45,604 nucleotides of DNA from Parcubacteria group bacterium. GTDB lineage: Bacteria > Patescibacteriota > Patescibacteriia > Magasanikbacterales > GCA-002688135. Positions 27,498 through 36,451 of this stretch are shown here, one piece after another; the stretch's first letter is position 1, and each line of letters starts with the position of its first letter. A program made the translations under genes and the position numbers. Location: contig NZCD01000069.1 of the NCBI GenBank assembly GCA_002688135.1, positions 1 through 45,604 on the forward strand, given 5' to 3'. Under the pieces are notes generated by a model. That model was not told the origin of the DNA. It saw only the letters and a program-made list of their open reading frames with translations, and did not search any database.

Positions 27498-30170
27498 ATG
27501 AATTCTAACAAGACATTGGTTTTGATTGATGGGAACGCGATATTGCATCGTGCGTATCATGCATTGCCGCCGATGAGTACTAAGGATGGGATGTTGGTGA
27601 ATGCGGTGTATGGGTTTTCGTCTCTTTTGTTGAAGATTATGAATGACATTAAACCAGAAGGTTTGGTGTGTACTTTTGATTTGCCTGGGGGGACGTTTCG
27701 AGATGAGATTTATCCAGAATATAAAGCGACGCGTGAGAAGAAATCGCAGGAGTTGTATGATCAGTTGGATCCGATTAAAGATGTGTTGGATGCGTTTGCT
27801 ATTCCGTGGTTTGAGAAAGAGGGGTATGAGGCCGATGATATTATTGGATCGATTGCAAAACAGGTGACGAAAAAAAATAAGGACTGGAAGGTTCTCATTG
27901 TGACTGGAGATTTGGATGAGTTGCAGTTGGTGGATGAGCGGATTAATTTATATATGTTGAAGAAGGGGATTTCGCAGGTACAGATTTATGATGAGGTTGC
28001 TGTGCATGAAAGGTATGGTTTGACTCCGGATGAGTTGATTGATTATAAGGCTTTTAAGGGTGATCCATCTGATAATATTAAGGGTGTTGCTGGGATTGGA
28101 GATAAGGGTGCTACGCAATTGATTCAGAAGTTTGGTTCGGTTGAGGGCGTTTATAAGGCTTTGGGTGATGATGGTTTGGAGGGGTTTTCTGATGGGGTTG
28201 CGAAAAAAGTTCGTGAGGGGGAGGATAGTGCGAAGTTATCGAAAGAGCTGGTGACTATTGTTTGCGATTTAAAAACAGATTTTGATTTGAAGGATTCGTA
28301 TCTTCATGATTTTGAGTTTGAGGATGTTGAGAAGGTTTTTCGTGGTTTGGAATTTGGTTCACTTTTGTCGAGGGTTCCTGGTTCGAAAGTTGCGCCGGTG
28401 CGAGCTTCTTCAGCTGGATTTACGATTATTCCGCTTGAGGTGAATGTTGATCAGAAGGATTGGAAGGAATTTATTGGATTGTGTGAGAAGCAAAAGCAAT
28501 TGATTGTGTTTTTACATAAAGCCGAGCAAGTTTCGATGTTTGAATCTGGGATTACGATAGGGTGTGTAGCAGGAAAAGAGGTTTATGTATTTGTTCTGAA
28601 TGATGCGCGACGTAATCAATTGTTGGATACTATTTTGGAAAAAAATATTAGGTTGGTTGGTTTTGATGTGAAGCGAATGTTTCATGAATTGGATGTTGAT
28701 GATGTATCAGGATTTGTGATTGATGATGTTATGTTGTTGGAGTATGTTTTGCATGCTGGGCGGCAAACGACATTATCGAATGTGTTGTTTCAGTATGCTG
28801 ATGTACAGATTGGATCCCCGCTTTCGCGGGGACAAGGCAAAGTTCCGACGAATGTTGCGCAGTATGTTGCGAATATTGTGGAGGGTGTTGGTGTTGCGCA
28901 TGATGCATTGCGAAAGGAGATTTCAAAACATCCGTCAAAGAAAATTGTAGATGATATTGAGTTGCCTTTGTTGCCGGTTTTGTATGCTATGGAACGTGCT
29001 GGGGTTTTGTTGGATGTTGAGGAATTGTCGAAGTTGCATGATGTAGTTGTGAAAGATATAGAGAAATTGAAAAAGAAAATGTATAAGGCTTGTGGGGTTG
29101 AGTTTAATATTTCGTCGCCATCGCAGTTGAAGGATGTTTTGTTTGAGACTTTGCAGTTGCCGACGCAAGGAATTAAGAAAGGGAAAACAGGGTATTCTAC
29201 AGCAGCTTCAGAATTGGAAAAGTTGCGAGGAATGCATCCGGTTATTGAAGATATTTTTGTGTATAGGGAATTGTCGAAATTACAGTCGACTTATATTGAT
29301 GCGTTGCCGAAGTTGGTGGCGAGTGATGGGCGTGTGCATACAACATTTGCGCAATCGGTTACTTCTACAGGGCGATTGGCATCTCTTAATCCGAATTTGC
29401 AAAATATTCCGATGCGTACAGAACGAGGGCGTGAGGTGCGCGCGGCGTTTATTCCAAAGGATGGTTTTGTATTATTGGCGGCTGATTATTCGCAGATTGA
29501 GTTGCGATTAGTTGCGCATATTTCGAAGGATAAAGAATTGACTCGCATATTTCGCGAAGGTGAGGATGTTCATACAGCGACTGCGGCAAAGATTCATGGG
29601 ATTCCAATTGAGAAAGTTACCAAGGATATTCGACGAACAGCGAAGGAAGTTAACTTTGGAGTTTTGTATGGAATGGGGTCGTTTGGCTTGGCGCAACGCA
29701 CGGGAATCTCACGAGTTGAGGCTGCGGAGTTTATTGAAAATTATTTTGATTTGTTTTCGGGCGTGAAAAAATATGTTGATGAGACGATAAAGCAAGCGAC
29801 GAAGGATGGATTTGTTGAGACCATGTTTGGTCGTCGTCGAGAATTGCCGGAATTATCGAGTGATGTTGGGATGGTGCGGAAGGCTGGCGAGCGCATGGCA
29901 GTGAATATGCCAACACAAGGTGCGCAAGCTGATATCATTAAAAAAGCGATGGTAGAATTGTATGAGGTTTTGGATGGAGAGGAAGATGAGATTAAGATGT
30001 TGCTGCAAGTTCACGATGAGTTGGTATTTGAAGTGAAAAAAGGAGAGGAGGAAAAATGGAGTAAGAAAATTAAGAGGGTTATGGAGGATGTAGTTAAATT
30101 ATCCGTGCCAATTATTGTTGATGTGCATGTGGGAGATAATTGGAGGGATATGAAAGAACTTCATTGTTAA
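27498..30170 (+). CDS. polA: DNA polymerase I
   Basis: MNSNKTLVLIDGNAILHRAYHALPP; GDPSDNIKGVAGIGDKGA; TGRLASLNPNLQNIP; DYSQIELRLVAHIS; LLQVHDELVFEV. Track start 27465 lies in a repeat. Confidence 0.97.
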   Translation: MNSNKTLVLIDGNAILHRAYHALPPMSTKDGMLVNAVYGFSSLLLKIMNDIKPEGLVCTFDLPGGTFRDEIYPEYKATREKKSQELYDQLDPIKDVLDAFAIPWFEKEGYEADDIIGSIAKQVTKKNKDWKVLIVTGDLDELQLVDERINLYMLKKGISQVQIYDEVAVHERYGLTPDELIDYKAFKGDPSDNIKGVAGIGDKGATQLIQKFGSVEGVYKALGDDGLEGFSDGVAKKVREGEDSAKLSKELVTIVCDLKTDFDLKDSYLHDFEFEDVEKVFRGLEFGSLLSRVPGSKVAPVRASSAGFTIIPLEVNVDQKDWKEFIGLCEKQKQLIVFLHKAEQVSMFESGITIGCVAGKEVYVFVLNDARRNQLLDTILEKNIRLVGFDVKRMFHELDVDDVSGFVIDDVMLLEYVLHAGRQTTLSNVLFQYADVQIGSPLSRGQGKVPTNVAQYVANIVEGVGVAHDALRKEISKHPSKKIVDDIELPLLPVLYAMERAGVLLDVEELSKLHDVVVKDIEKLKKKMYKACGVEFNISSPSQLKDVLFETLQLPTQGIKKGKTGYSTAASELEKLRGMHPVIEDIFVYRELSKLQSTYIDALPKLVASDGRVHTTFAQSVTSTGRLASLNPNLQNIPMRTERGREVRAAFIPKDGFVLLAADYSQIELRLVAHISKDKELTRIFREGEDVHTATAAKIHGIPIEKVTKDIRRTAKEVNFGVLYGMGSFGLAQRTGISRVEAAEFIENYFDLFSGVKKYVDETIKQATKDGFVETMFGRRRELPELSSDVGMVRKAGERMAVNMPTQGAQADIIKKAMVELYEVLDGEEDEIKMLLQVHDELVFEVKKGEEEKWSKKIKRVMEDVVKLSVPIIVDVHVGDNWRDMKELHC
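28812..28836. repeat. Palindromic intergenic repeat embedded in frame within polA
   Basis: GGATCCCCGCTTTCGCGGGGACAAG; cf. GGATTCCCGCTTTCGCGGGAATGACAA at about 24013. Confidence 0.75.
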
Positions 30171-30306
30171 ATTGTTAAATGGCTAAATTGTTTTGCGCCT
30201 GCGGCGCTGAAATGAGTGAGGTGTTAACAATTTAATAATCTTTCATGTTTGTTGTATTTGACCATCTTCTCATTTTTGTTACCATGAAGATAATGAAATT
30301 TTGTGT

Positions 30307-30528
30307 ATGACAAAAATAGATTTAAAATCAGTGGTTTGGAAAGAGGGCGACTATTATGTGTCGCGTTGTCTTGATGTAGAAGTATCAAGTTTTGGGAAAA
30401 CGAAAAAAGAGGCTCTGGCTATGCTTCAGGAGGCTTTGGAATTATATTTTGAGGATGTTCCGGTTCCTGAAAAGAAGGAGCTTATTAAGCGTCCAACTCT
30501 TGCGTCGGTGACGCTTTCGTATGCCTAA
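30307..30528 (+). CDS. hicB: HicB-like antitoxin
   Basis: VVWKEGDYYVSRCLDVEVSSFGKTKKEALAMLQEALELYFED; overlaps hicA-like ORF. Confidence 0.8.
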   Translation: MTKIDLKSVVWKEGDYYVSRCLDVEVSSFGKTKKEALAMLQEALELYFEDVPVPEKKELIKRPTLASVTLSYA

Positions 30529-30742
30529 ACAATATTCTGTTAGGCTTGTGATACGTGTTCTTAGAAGCAAAGGCTTCTTTTTTGTTTCTCAAAAGGGTTC
30601 TCATGCTAAGTACAGAAAAGTTGGTAAGCTTGTATTGACCGTCATTATTCCTAAGCATGAGAAGGATTTGCGTTATGGAACATTTAAGTCTATTTTGGAA
30701 CAAGCTCAGTTAAAGGAAAGTGATTTTAATAAGAGAAAATAA
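30521..30742 (+). CDS. hicA: HicA-like mRNA interferase toxin
   Basis: VIRVLRSKGFFFVSQKGSHAKYRKVGKLVLTVIIPKHEKDLRYGTFKSILEQA. Confidence 0.85.
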   Translation: MPKQYSVRLVIRVLRSKGFFFVSQKGSHAKYRKVGKLVLTVIIPKHEKDLRYGTFKSILEQAQLKESDFNKRK

Positions 30743-30745
30743 TAT

Positions 30746-31252
30746 ATGAGTAGATATACTAATGATTTATTGATAGAATCTGCTATTCGTATACTGTGTG
30801 AATATGCGCCGTCGGATTGGGATCGTCCTAAGCGACTTTTGATGCATGATTTGCGGGTTGGGTTTTATTTGTATGAGCATGACTATTCGGTAGATGTTGT
30901 CGTTGCTGGCTTTCTTCATGATGTATTGGAATGGACTGATTGTGATGAATCTCTCGTCAGATCAAAGTTTGGGGATCAAGTGTTTGAAATTGTGAGTGCG
31001 AATACGAAAGATCGTTCAATTTCTGATCCACATGACCGTAGGGTTGAATATGTACAAAGATGTTTGCGGGTTGGTGAAGATGCGTTGATTGTGAAAGCTG
31101 TAGACACACTTGATAGTTATAAATTTTATGTTGATTTGGGAGATGAGTCTGAAATTGAGCGTTCGCGAGATATTGCAAGAATTGTTTTAGATGTTTGTAC
31201 GCAGGACATGAAAGATCCGATTTTTAAGAAATTGAATGAGATTGTAAATTAA
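30746..31252 (+). CDS. HD-domain (RelA/SpoT-type) phosphohydrolase
   Basis: LLMHDLRVGFYLYE...VVAGFLHDVLEWTD...VKAVDTLDSYKFYV. Confidence 0.75.
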   Translation: MSRYTNDLLIESAIRILCEYAPSDWDRPKRLLMHDLRVGFYLYEHDYSVDVVVAGFLHDVLEWTDCDESLVRSKFGDQVFEIVSANTKDRSISDPHDRRVEYVQRCLRVGEDALIVKAVDTLDSYKFYVDLGDESEIERSRDIARIVLDVCTQDMKDPIFKKLNEIVN

Positions 31253-31258
31253 TGTTGT

Positions 31259-32221
31259 ATGGTTTTATTTTATTGGGGAGCTGATGGTTTTCGGTCGCAT
31301 GAGCATGTTGTGCGGACGATTGAGAGTTTTAGGGAGAAGAGAGATCCGCAGGGATATAATGTTTTTGTGTTTGATGTTAATGATGCAAAGTCTGCTGAAA
31401 TTTGGGAGGCGATTTCGTCGGCGCCGTTTATGGCGGAGAAGAAGATGGTGGTTGTTAAGCATTTATTTTCGGTGAAGTCTGAATTTGAGGATGAGTTGAG
31501 GGAGCGATTAGCTAGCTTGGATTCTAGAGAGGATTTAGTTTTGTTGTTACACAGCGAGGGAGATAAATTTCGAAATAGTTTGTTTAAGGATGTGATGAAA
31601 TTGAAATATGCGCAGGAATTTATTCCGTTGAAGGCTCCGGAGATTATGGGGTGGATAGCTGAACGGTTGGATGGGCATGGGGTGACGATTGAATCGAATG
31701 CATCTTCTTTGTTGGCTAAATCTTATACGGAGGATATGTGGTCTTTGTCGCGATTGGTTGATCAGTTGGTGGCTTTTGTGAAATCTGAAAGTCGTGCGAT
31801 TGTGACTAAGGCTGATTGTGAAGTGTTTTTGCCGGAAGTTATTGATGATAATACATTTCATTTTGTGGATGCGATTAATGCGAAGGATCATGGACGCGCG
31901 TTGTCATTATTAGATCAGCAATGGCAGTCTGGGAAAACGCCAATTGAGGTTATTGGGTTGTTGTTGTGGCAGTGGAGAGTGATGTTGAAGGTTCGTGCAT
32001 TATTGGATGAGCAGCCAAAACTTCGAGGTAAAGAAATCGCAAAGGAGTTGAAATTGCACGCATTTGTAGCTGATAAAACAGCGCGATTAGTTCGTGATGT
32101 TGACGTCAATCATGTTTTGGGACAATATAATCAACTCATGCGATTAGATGAGTCTGCGAAATCTGGGGGGTATGCGCAGGCGGAATTAACTTCGTTGGTT
32201 ACGACACTTACATGTCAGTGA
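31259..32221 (+). CDS. holA: DNA polymerase III subunit delta
   Basis: VLFYWGADGFRSHEHVVRTIESF...APFMAEKKMVVVKHLF...LLLWQWRVMLKVRALL. Confidence 0.85.
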   Translation: MVLFYWGADGFRSHEHVVRTIESFREKRDPQGYNVFVFDVNDAKSAEIWEAISSAPFMAEKKMVVVKHLFSVKSEFEDELRERLASLDSREDLVLLLHSEGDKFRNSLFKDVMKLKYAQEFIPLKAPEIMGWIAERLDGHGVTIESNASSLLAKSYTEDMWSLSRLVDQLVAFVKSESRAIVTKADCEVFLPEVIDDNTFHFVDAINAKDHGRALSLLDQQWQSGKTPIEVIGLLLWQWRVMLKVRALLDEQPKLRGKEIAKELKLHAFVADKTARLVRDVDVNHVLGQYNQLMRLDESAKSGGYAQAELTSLVTTLTCQ

Positions 32222-33045
32222 AAAAATTAGTTATCATATTCAGTATTGTTTTGATGGGGGCTGCCCCTTCTTTTTTATTTGGAGAGGAGCGATTAGAAAA
32301 TGAGATTAAGCTATCTGTTCCGATTGAGATTCATGATGAGGTTTTGGCGTATATGTTGGATAATTTTGTTGATGAGAGATTTGTGTTTGAGGATTTTCGA
32401 TTAGATGGTGAATATGTCGTCGAGCAGTTTATTGATTCGTATTATGATTCGTCGAAATTTGATGTGTTGGATGATGATAATGGGATTCGATATCAACGAC
32501 GATTTGCTGATGGTGAGATGTCTTCGCATATTGTGCAGGTGAAAGTTGCTGGTGAAGATACGGTCGCGAAGGAATTTAAATTTGAGATTGATGATGGTGT
32601 TTTTGATGATCGATCTCCTGCGTTAGATGATTTGATAGTCGATGCTGTAGGATTTTCTGATTTGATGTTGGAATTGAGTTATGATGAAAATAAATTACGG
32701 CCAGCTTTGGAGTTGGCGCAGATTCGTGATCGTGTGTTATTGGGAGTCGATGATGAGCCTCGTGTGACTTTAACTTTGGATTCAGTGTATTCAAAAAAAT
32801 GGTGGATTGACCGCCAGTTTGTGGAGTTAGAATTGGAATTGAATGAGGTTTATTACACTGCAGCGGATGAGGTTGAGCGTGCGCGACTTGTGCGTTTGAT
32901 TGAGTCGATTGAAGATGAAATTACGTCCGAGTTTGAGGAGATTGTGCCGAATCAGCGGCCAAAATATTCGCAGATGTATGAGAAGCTTAATGTCTTTCCC
33001 CTTTCTTGGTTTTGGAGGCCGTTTCGATGGCTGGGGTTGATGTGA
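32212..33045 (+). CDS. Secreted CYTH/VTC-like triphosphate-tunnel protein (tentative)
   Basis: Signal peptide then ENEIKLSVP (ExExK-like), DSYYDSS, GIRYQRRF; overlaps holA end. Confidence 0.55.
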   Translation: MSVKKLVIIFSIVLMGAAPSFLFGEERLENEIKLSVPIEIHDEVLAYMLDNFVDERFVFEDFRLDGEYVVEQFIDSYYDSSKFDVLDDDNGIRYQRRFADGEMSSHIVQVKVAGEDTVAKEFKFEIDDGVFDDRSPALDDLIVDAVGFSDLMLELSYDENKLRPALELAQIRDRVLLGVDDEPRVTLTLDSVYSKKWWIDRQFVELELELNEVYYTAADEVERARLVRLIESIEDEITSEFEEIVPNQRPKYSQMYEKLNVFPLSWFWRPFRWLGLM

Positions 33046-33111
33046 TTTTGGTATTTAGTATCTGGTATATGATGTCCGTAGGTTTTCATTGTGAGTGGCA
33101 ATTTTCATGAT

Positions 33112-33205
33112 AGTAATGCGTAAAGAGTAAAGAGTAAAGCGATTCAAACCTCATAGATGATTTACAGAAATCGCTTTACTCTTTACGAGTTACTCTTTAC
33201 TTTTT
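33112..33205. repeat. Hairpin element with 7-bp-phased arms
   Basis: GTAATGCGTAAAGAGTAAAGAGTAAAGCGATT ... AAATCGCTTTACTCTTTACGAGTTACTCTTTAC. Confidence 0.85.
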
Positions 33206-33278
33206 TCGAGATTGCCGCGCTAAAACGCTCCCCGATAAAAATCGGGATAAACCTTCGATGACAGCTCCTCATGTGTGT

Positions 33279-34877
33279 CTAATACCCGACGTTGGTGATG
33301 GGGAGTTCGTGGAGTTTTTGGGAGATGAGGTTTTTTAATATTAATGTGATTTCTGGGCGGATTGTTTGTGGTTTGTTGAACCGAAGTTTGAATGTGTATG
33401 TTTGCGGTTCTGTTTTGAATGTTGTGTAAAGGAGATGTGTGTCACGAATTATTTTGTTTGCCATAATTTCTGGTTGGCTGATACGTTTTCCATTTCCATC
33501 GTAGATTGAGAATGGTGTGTCTGCATTCCATTCCATAATTTTATATGGTGCGCCACTTTGTGTGGTTATTTTTATTTCCGCGATGGTGTTATTCGTATTC
33601 CATGATGTATGTGCGTAAATTTTGAAATTCTGTATTTCGTCTTTAATTAATGAGATGTTTGTATCTCGAAGTTGCGCATATGTATCGAATGCTGTTTGAA
33701 TGGCTGTATTTGTGACTTCTTTTTTACGATCCCAAAAGAGCGCAGGCTTCATCGTTTGGATGGCTTGTTGAAAGTTTGCTGTATCGTTTGTTTTCCATTC
33801 TTGGTTGCTTGTGATGTTCCAGAGAATTTTGCCTCGTAAGATTTGATATTCTTGTACATTCACTAATCGGTCCAATAACGGATTATATTTTCGATCGATC
33901 ATGTTTTCACGATGGAGTTCTTCAAATAAAACATCCCATGGCATGAATCTTAGCTTTCTGTCTTCTGGAGAATAATAGATGCGCATGTTGTGCGCCCAAT
34001 CTTGATGATTTGATCCTGCGAGAATTGAGTGTGCGTGCCATGTTGCGAGATTTTCAATGTCTACAATCTCTTTTAGTTTTTGATAGAAAATATCATCTGA
34101 CGATTCGTTGAGAAGTTCGAGGAGATTTGCGAGGGGTTGAAATGAAGCGTTTGGATCGCCAGCTTTGATACTCCAATATCCTGCATTTGAGAAAATCGGT
34201 TCGTTTACGCCGTCCTCTCCGAATAATATTGTTCCTTCTGAAAGATCGTGTTTGATTAAGAAATCATTATCGACATGTTCAAATGCGATATATGGCCCCA
34301 TCTTTTTTTCATTGAGTGTCATTGTGACAAATTGTGCATCAGGTACAAGAAGATTCATTTTTTTTGCGCGTTCATTATTGAGCCATTCCATAACATACAA
34401 ACGATCTTCCGGAACAATGAGATTGAGAGTGCTGTGTCCTAAAATAGTTTTATTTTTTTTGAGTTCGATGCGCCACGATTTTTTTGCATAAGCCCAATGC
34501 GAACTTGTGTCGCCGCGTAAACGAACACGTGCTTTGTATTCTTCTCCGTTAAATGTGACTTCACCGTCGCGCCATAGTTTTCCGCGAGTTTGGTATTCGT
34601 CGTCTGATGTAATGTTGTTGAGTGTTTTGATATCTGTTGGTTTCATCTTTAGATGAATGGTTGGCAGTGACTTTTTTTGAAATGTTGTTTTTAGCATTGA
34701 GGGTGCATCTTTGAAAAACAGTACACTATATTTTCCAGCTTTTCGTAATCCATCCGGCAGACTGTTTACAAATCCTGATCCACGTAATGCTTGAACATTT
34801 CCAGATGCAACAAACACAAAACCGCCTAATAGGGCGATTGTTATTAATGTGGTGAGGATTTTCGTTCTTTTTTTCAT
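33279..34877 (-). CDS. CotH-family protein (spore-coat-kinase-like)
   Basis: KARVRLRGDTSSHWAYAKKSWRIELKK...GPYIAFEHVDNDFL...MPWDVLFEELHREN. Track N-terminus (34946) translates 7-bp repeats. Confidence 0.85.
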   Translation of the reverse strand: MKKRTKILTTLITIALLGGFVFVASGNVQALRGSGFVNSLPDGLRKAGKYSVLFFKDAPSMLKTTFQKKSLPTIHLKMKPTDIKTLNNITSDDEYQTRGKLWRDGEVTFNGEEYKARVRLRGDTSSHWAYAKKSWRIELKKNKTILGHSTLNLIVPEDRLYVMEWLNNERAKKMNLLVPDAQFVTMTLNEKKMGPYIAFEHVDNDFLIKHDLSEGTILFGEDGVNEPIFSNAGYWSIKAGDPNASFQPLANLLELLNESSDDIFYQKLKEIVDIENLATWHAHSILAGSNHQDWAHNMRIYYSPEDRKLRFMPWDVLFEELHRENMIDRKYNPLLDRLVNVQEYQILRGKILWNITSNQEWKTNDTANFQQAIQTMKPALFWDRKKEVTNTAIQTAFDTYAQLRDTNISLIKDEIQNFKIYAHTSWNTNNTIAEIKITTQSGAPYKIMEWNADTPFSIYDGNGKRISQPEIMANKIIRDTHLLYTTFKTEPQTYTFKLRFNKPQTIRPEITLILKNLISQKLHELPITNVGY

Positions 34878-34961
34878 CTGCCAAACATTATCAGAGTCAG
34901 AATTTAGAATCAAGAATTTAGAATTGAGAATAAAAAAGCTCCGCATATGCGGGGCTTGTGG

Positions 34962-36095
34962 TTACTCGTAGATGATGAGTACTTGTCCATCTGGGAGTTC
35001 GGCGAGATTGAATCGACCCTTTTCACGCATTTCTCGGAAGGCGTGTTCGCGGAGGGTTTTCATGTCGATTGTGACAGTGATTTCAGTTTGTAACACGGTG
35101 CGATATGCTGCCATGAATTTGTCTTCTTTCATGTAGCGCGCGTAGAGTTTGGCGGCTTCTTGTTTGAAGATTCTTTCAGCTTCATCGTGTTGCTTGAATG
35201 TCGGTGTGTTGAATGTGACGGCTTTGCTTCTCCATCCGAATGCGCTTGCGATGTTTCCAGCGAGCATTTCTTCTGTTGAGCGACTCATGAAGTATTGGAA
35301 TTTTGCTTCTGAAACCAACGATGATTCTTCGTCGAATTTCATGACTGAAGCAAGCTTGACTGCAGTTTCCCAGCATCCCTTTTCTTTGAGTTTTTCGAAG
35401 ATGCGTTTTGCGATTTCTGGTGATAGTTTTTTCTGACAGTACTGCTGGAAGTTTTGCGTGCGGTGTCCATATGGAAGTGATGGGGGATCATCTTCTATAC
35501 CGAGCCATACTGCTTCTATGATTTCACTGTGATGAATGTATGTAGTGAATATGTCGAAGTCTTGGGTGATTTGCCATGCGAAGTATGGTTTGTTGTTTTC
35601 CAGTGCGGCGGCAATACAAACTACGCCAACATCATTTGCTTCTTCTGTTTTGAGTCGTGCGTATCCGACGCTGTTTACATGAGCTTTGTACATCGTTTTG
35701 CAATACTGTACGCTCGCTGTTTGATCAGGTTCGAATGTGAGAATCTGATTGACTGCGAGTTTGCGGAGTGCAACTACAGCTTGTCGAAGTTCTTGATTCG
35801 GTTGGCCATCTTGAAGTTTGTGCATTTGCAAAATGAAGTTCATGTATGCAAATACAAATTCATCTTTGTGGAGTGGCTCGAGGATTGTTCTATCGTTGAT
35901 TTGAGAGTAATCAAGCCCGCGAATGTAGTTGAGCACCAGCTGTTTTTTGGTGTGTGGTGTTGAGGGTTCGGTTTCCAGTGCTTGCCTTTCTTTCTGAAGT
36001 CGTCTGATTTCATCATGGTTGCTTGTGTATTCATATTCACCACAACTCAATGTTGTGAGTGCGATGCATGCACAGAGTGCGAGATGCGTTTTCAT
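34962..36095 (-). CDS. Hypothetical lipoprotein
   Basis: MKTHLALCACIALTTLSCGEYEYTS lipobox; 377 aa. Confidence 0.75.
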   Translation of the reverse strand: MKTHLALCACIALTTLSCGEYEYTSNHDEIRRLQKERQALETEPSTPHTKKQLVLNYIRGLDYSQINDRTILEPLHKDEFVFAYMNFILQMHKLQDGQPNQELRQAVVALRKLAVNQILTFEPDQTASVQYCKTMYKAHVNSVGYARLKTEEANDVGVVCIAAALENNKPYFAWQITQDFDIFTTYIHHSEIIEAVWLGIEDDPPSLPYGHRTQNFQQYCQKKLSPEIAKRIFEKLKEKGCWETAVKLASVMKFDEESSLVSEAKFQYFMSRSTEEMLAGNIASAFGWRSKAVTFNTPTFKQHDEAERIFKQEAAKLYARYMKEDKFMAAYRTVLQTEITVTIDMKTLREHAFREMREKGRFNLAELPDGQVLIIYE

Positions 36096-36168
36096 GATTG
36101 CTCCTTTTAAAGATCGTTGGGTGGAGTGTAGTTTATTTATTTGGTTTTGTCAATGGTTTTGTGTGATA

Positions 36169-36195
36169 GCAAAAACCCACCTTGCGGTGGGTTTG
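36169..36195. terminator. Terminator-like hairpin
   Basis: AAAAACCCACCTTGCGGTGGGTTT. Confidence 0.65.
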
Positions 36196-36304
36196 CTGCA
36201 TGGATCCCATGCAGTACGGATCGGAATTGTCAGTGATTGTATTGTAGCGTGATGTGTGCTTTTTGTCAAGCTGTTTGTTCAATGTGTTACAATGAGCTTG
36301 ATAT

Positions 36305-36372
36305 GGGGATGGTGTGGTACGGGATCGGAATTGTCAGTCCAGATCCCCGGGGTTCAACTCCCCGCATCTCCA
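36305..36372 (+). tRNA. tRNA-Asp(GTC)-like gene with noncanonical D/anticodon region
   Basis: GGGGATG/CATCTCC acceptor, T arm CGGGG-TTCAACT-CCCCG, TTGTCAG anticodon-loop-like; only 68 nt; followed by a terminator. Confidence 0.5.
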
Positions 36373-36381
36373 TGTCGATTG

Positions 36382-36408
36382 AAAAAACGGCTTATGCCGT
36401 TTTTTCTT
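36382..36408. terminator. Bidirectional terminator
   Basis: AAAAAACGGCTTATGCCGTTTTTT. Confidence 0.85.
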
Positions 36409-36451
36409 TTGTAACCTCCCCTTCCCCCTCCTTGAAAAGGAGGGGAACTTG

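Noticed and set aside
36305-36372. tmRNA
   Set aside because: Acceptor strands are only 68 nt apart, with no room for a tag-coding region or pseudoknots.
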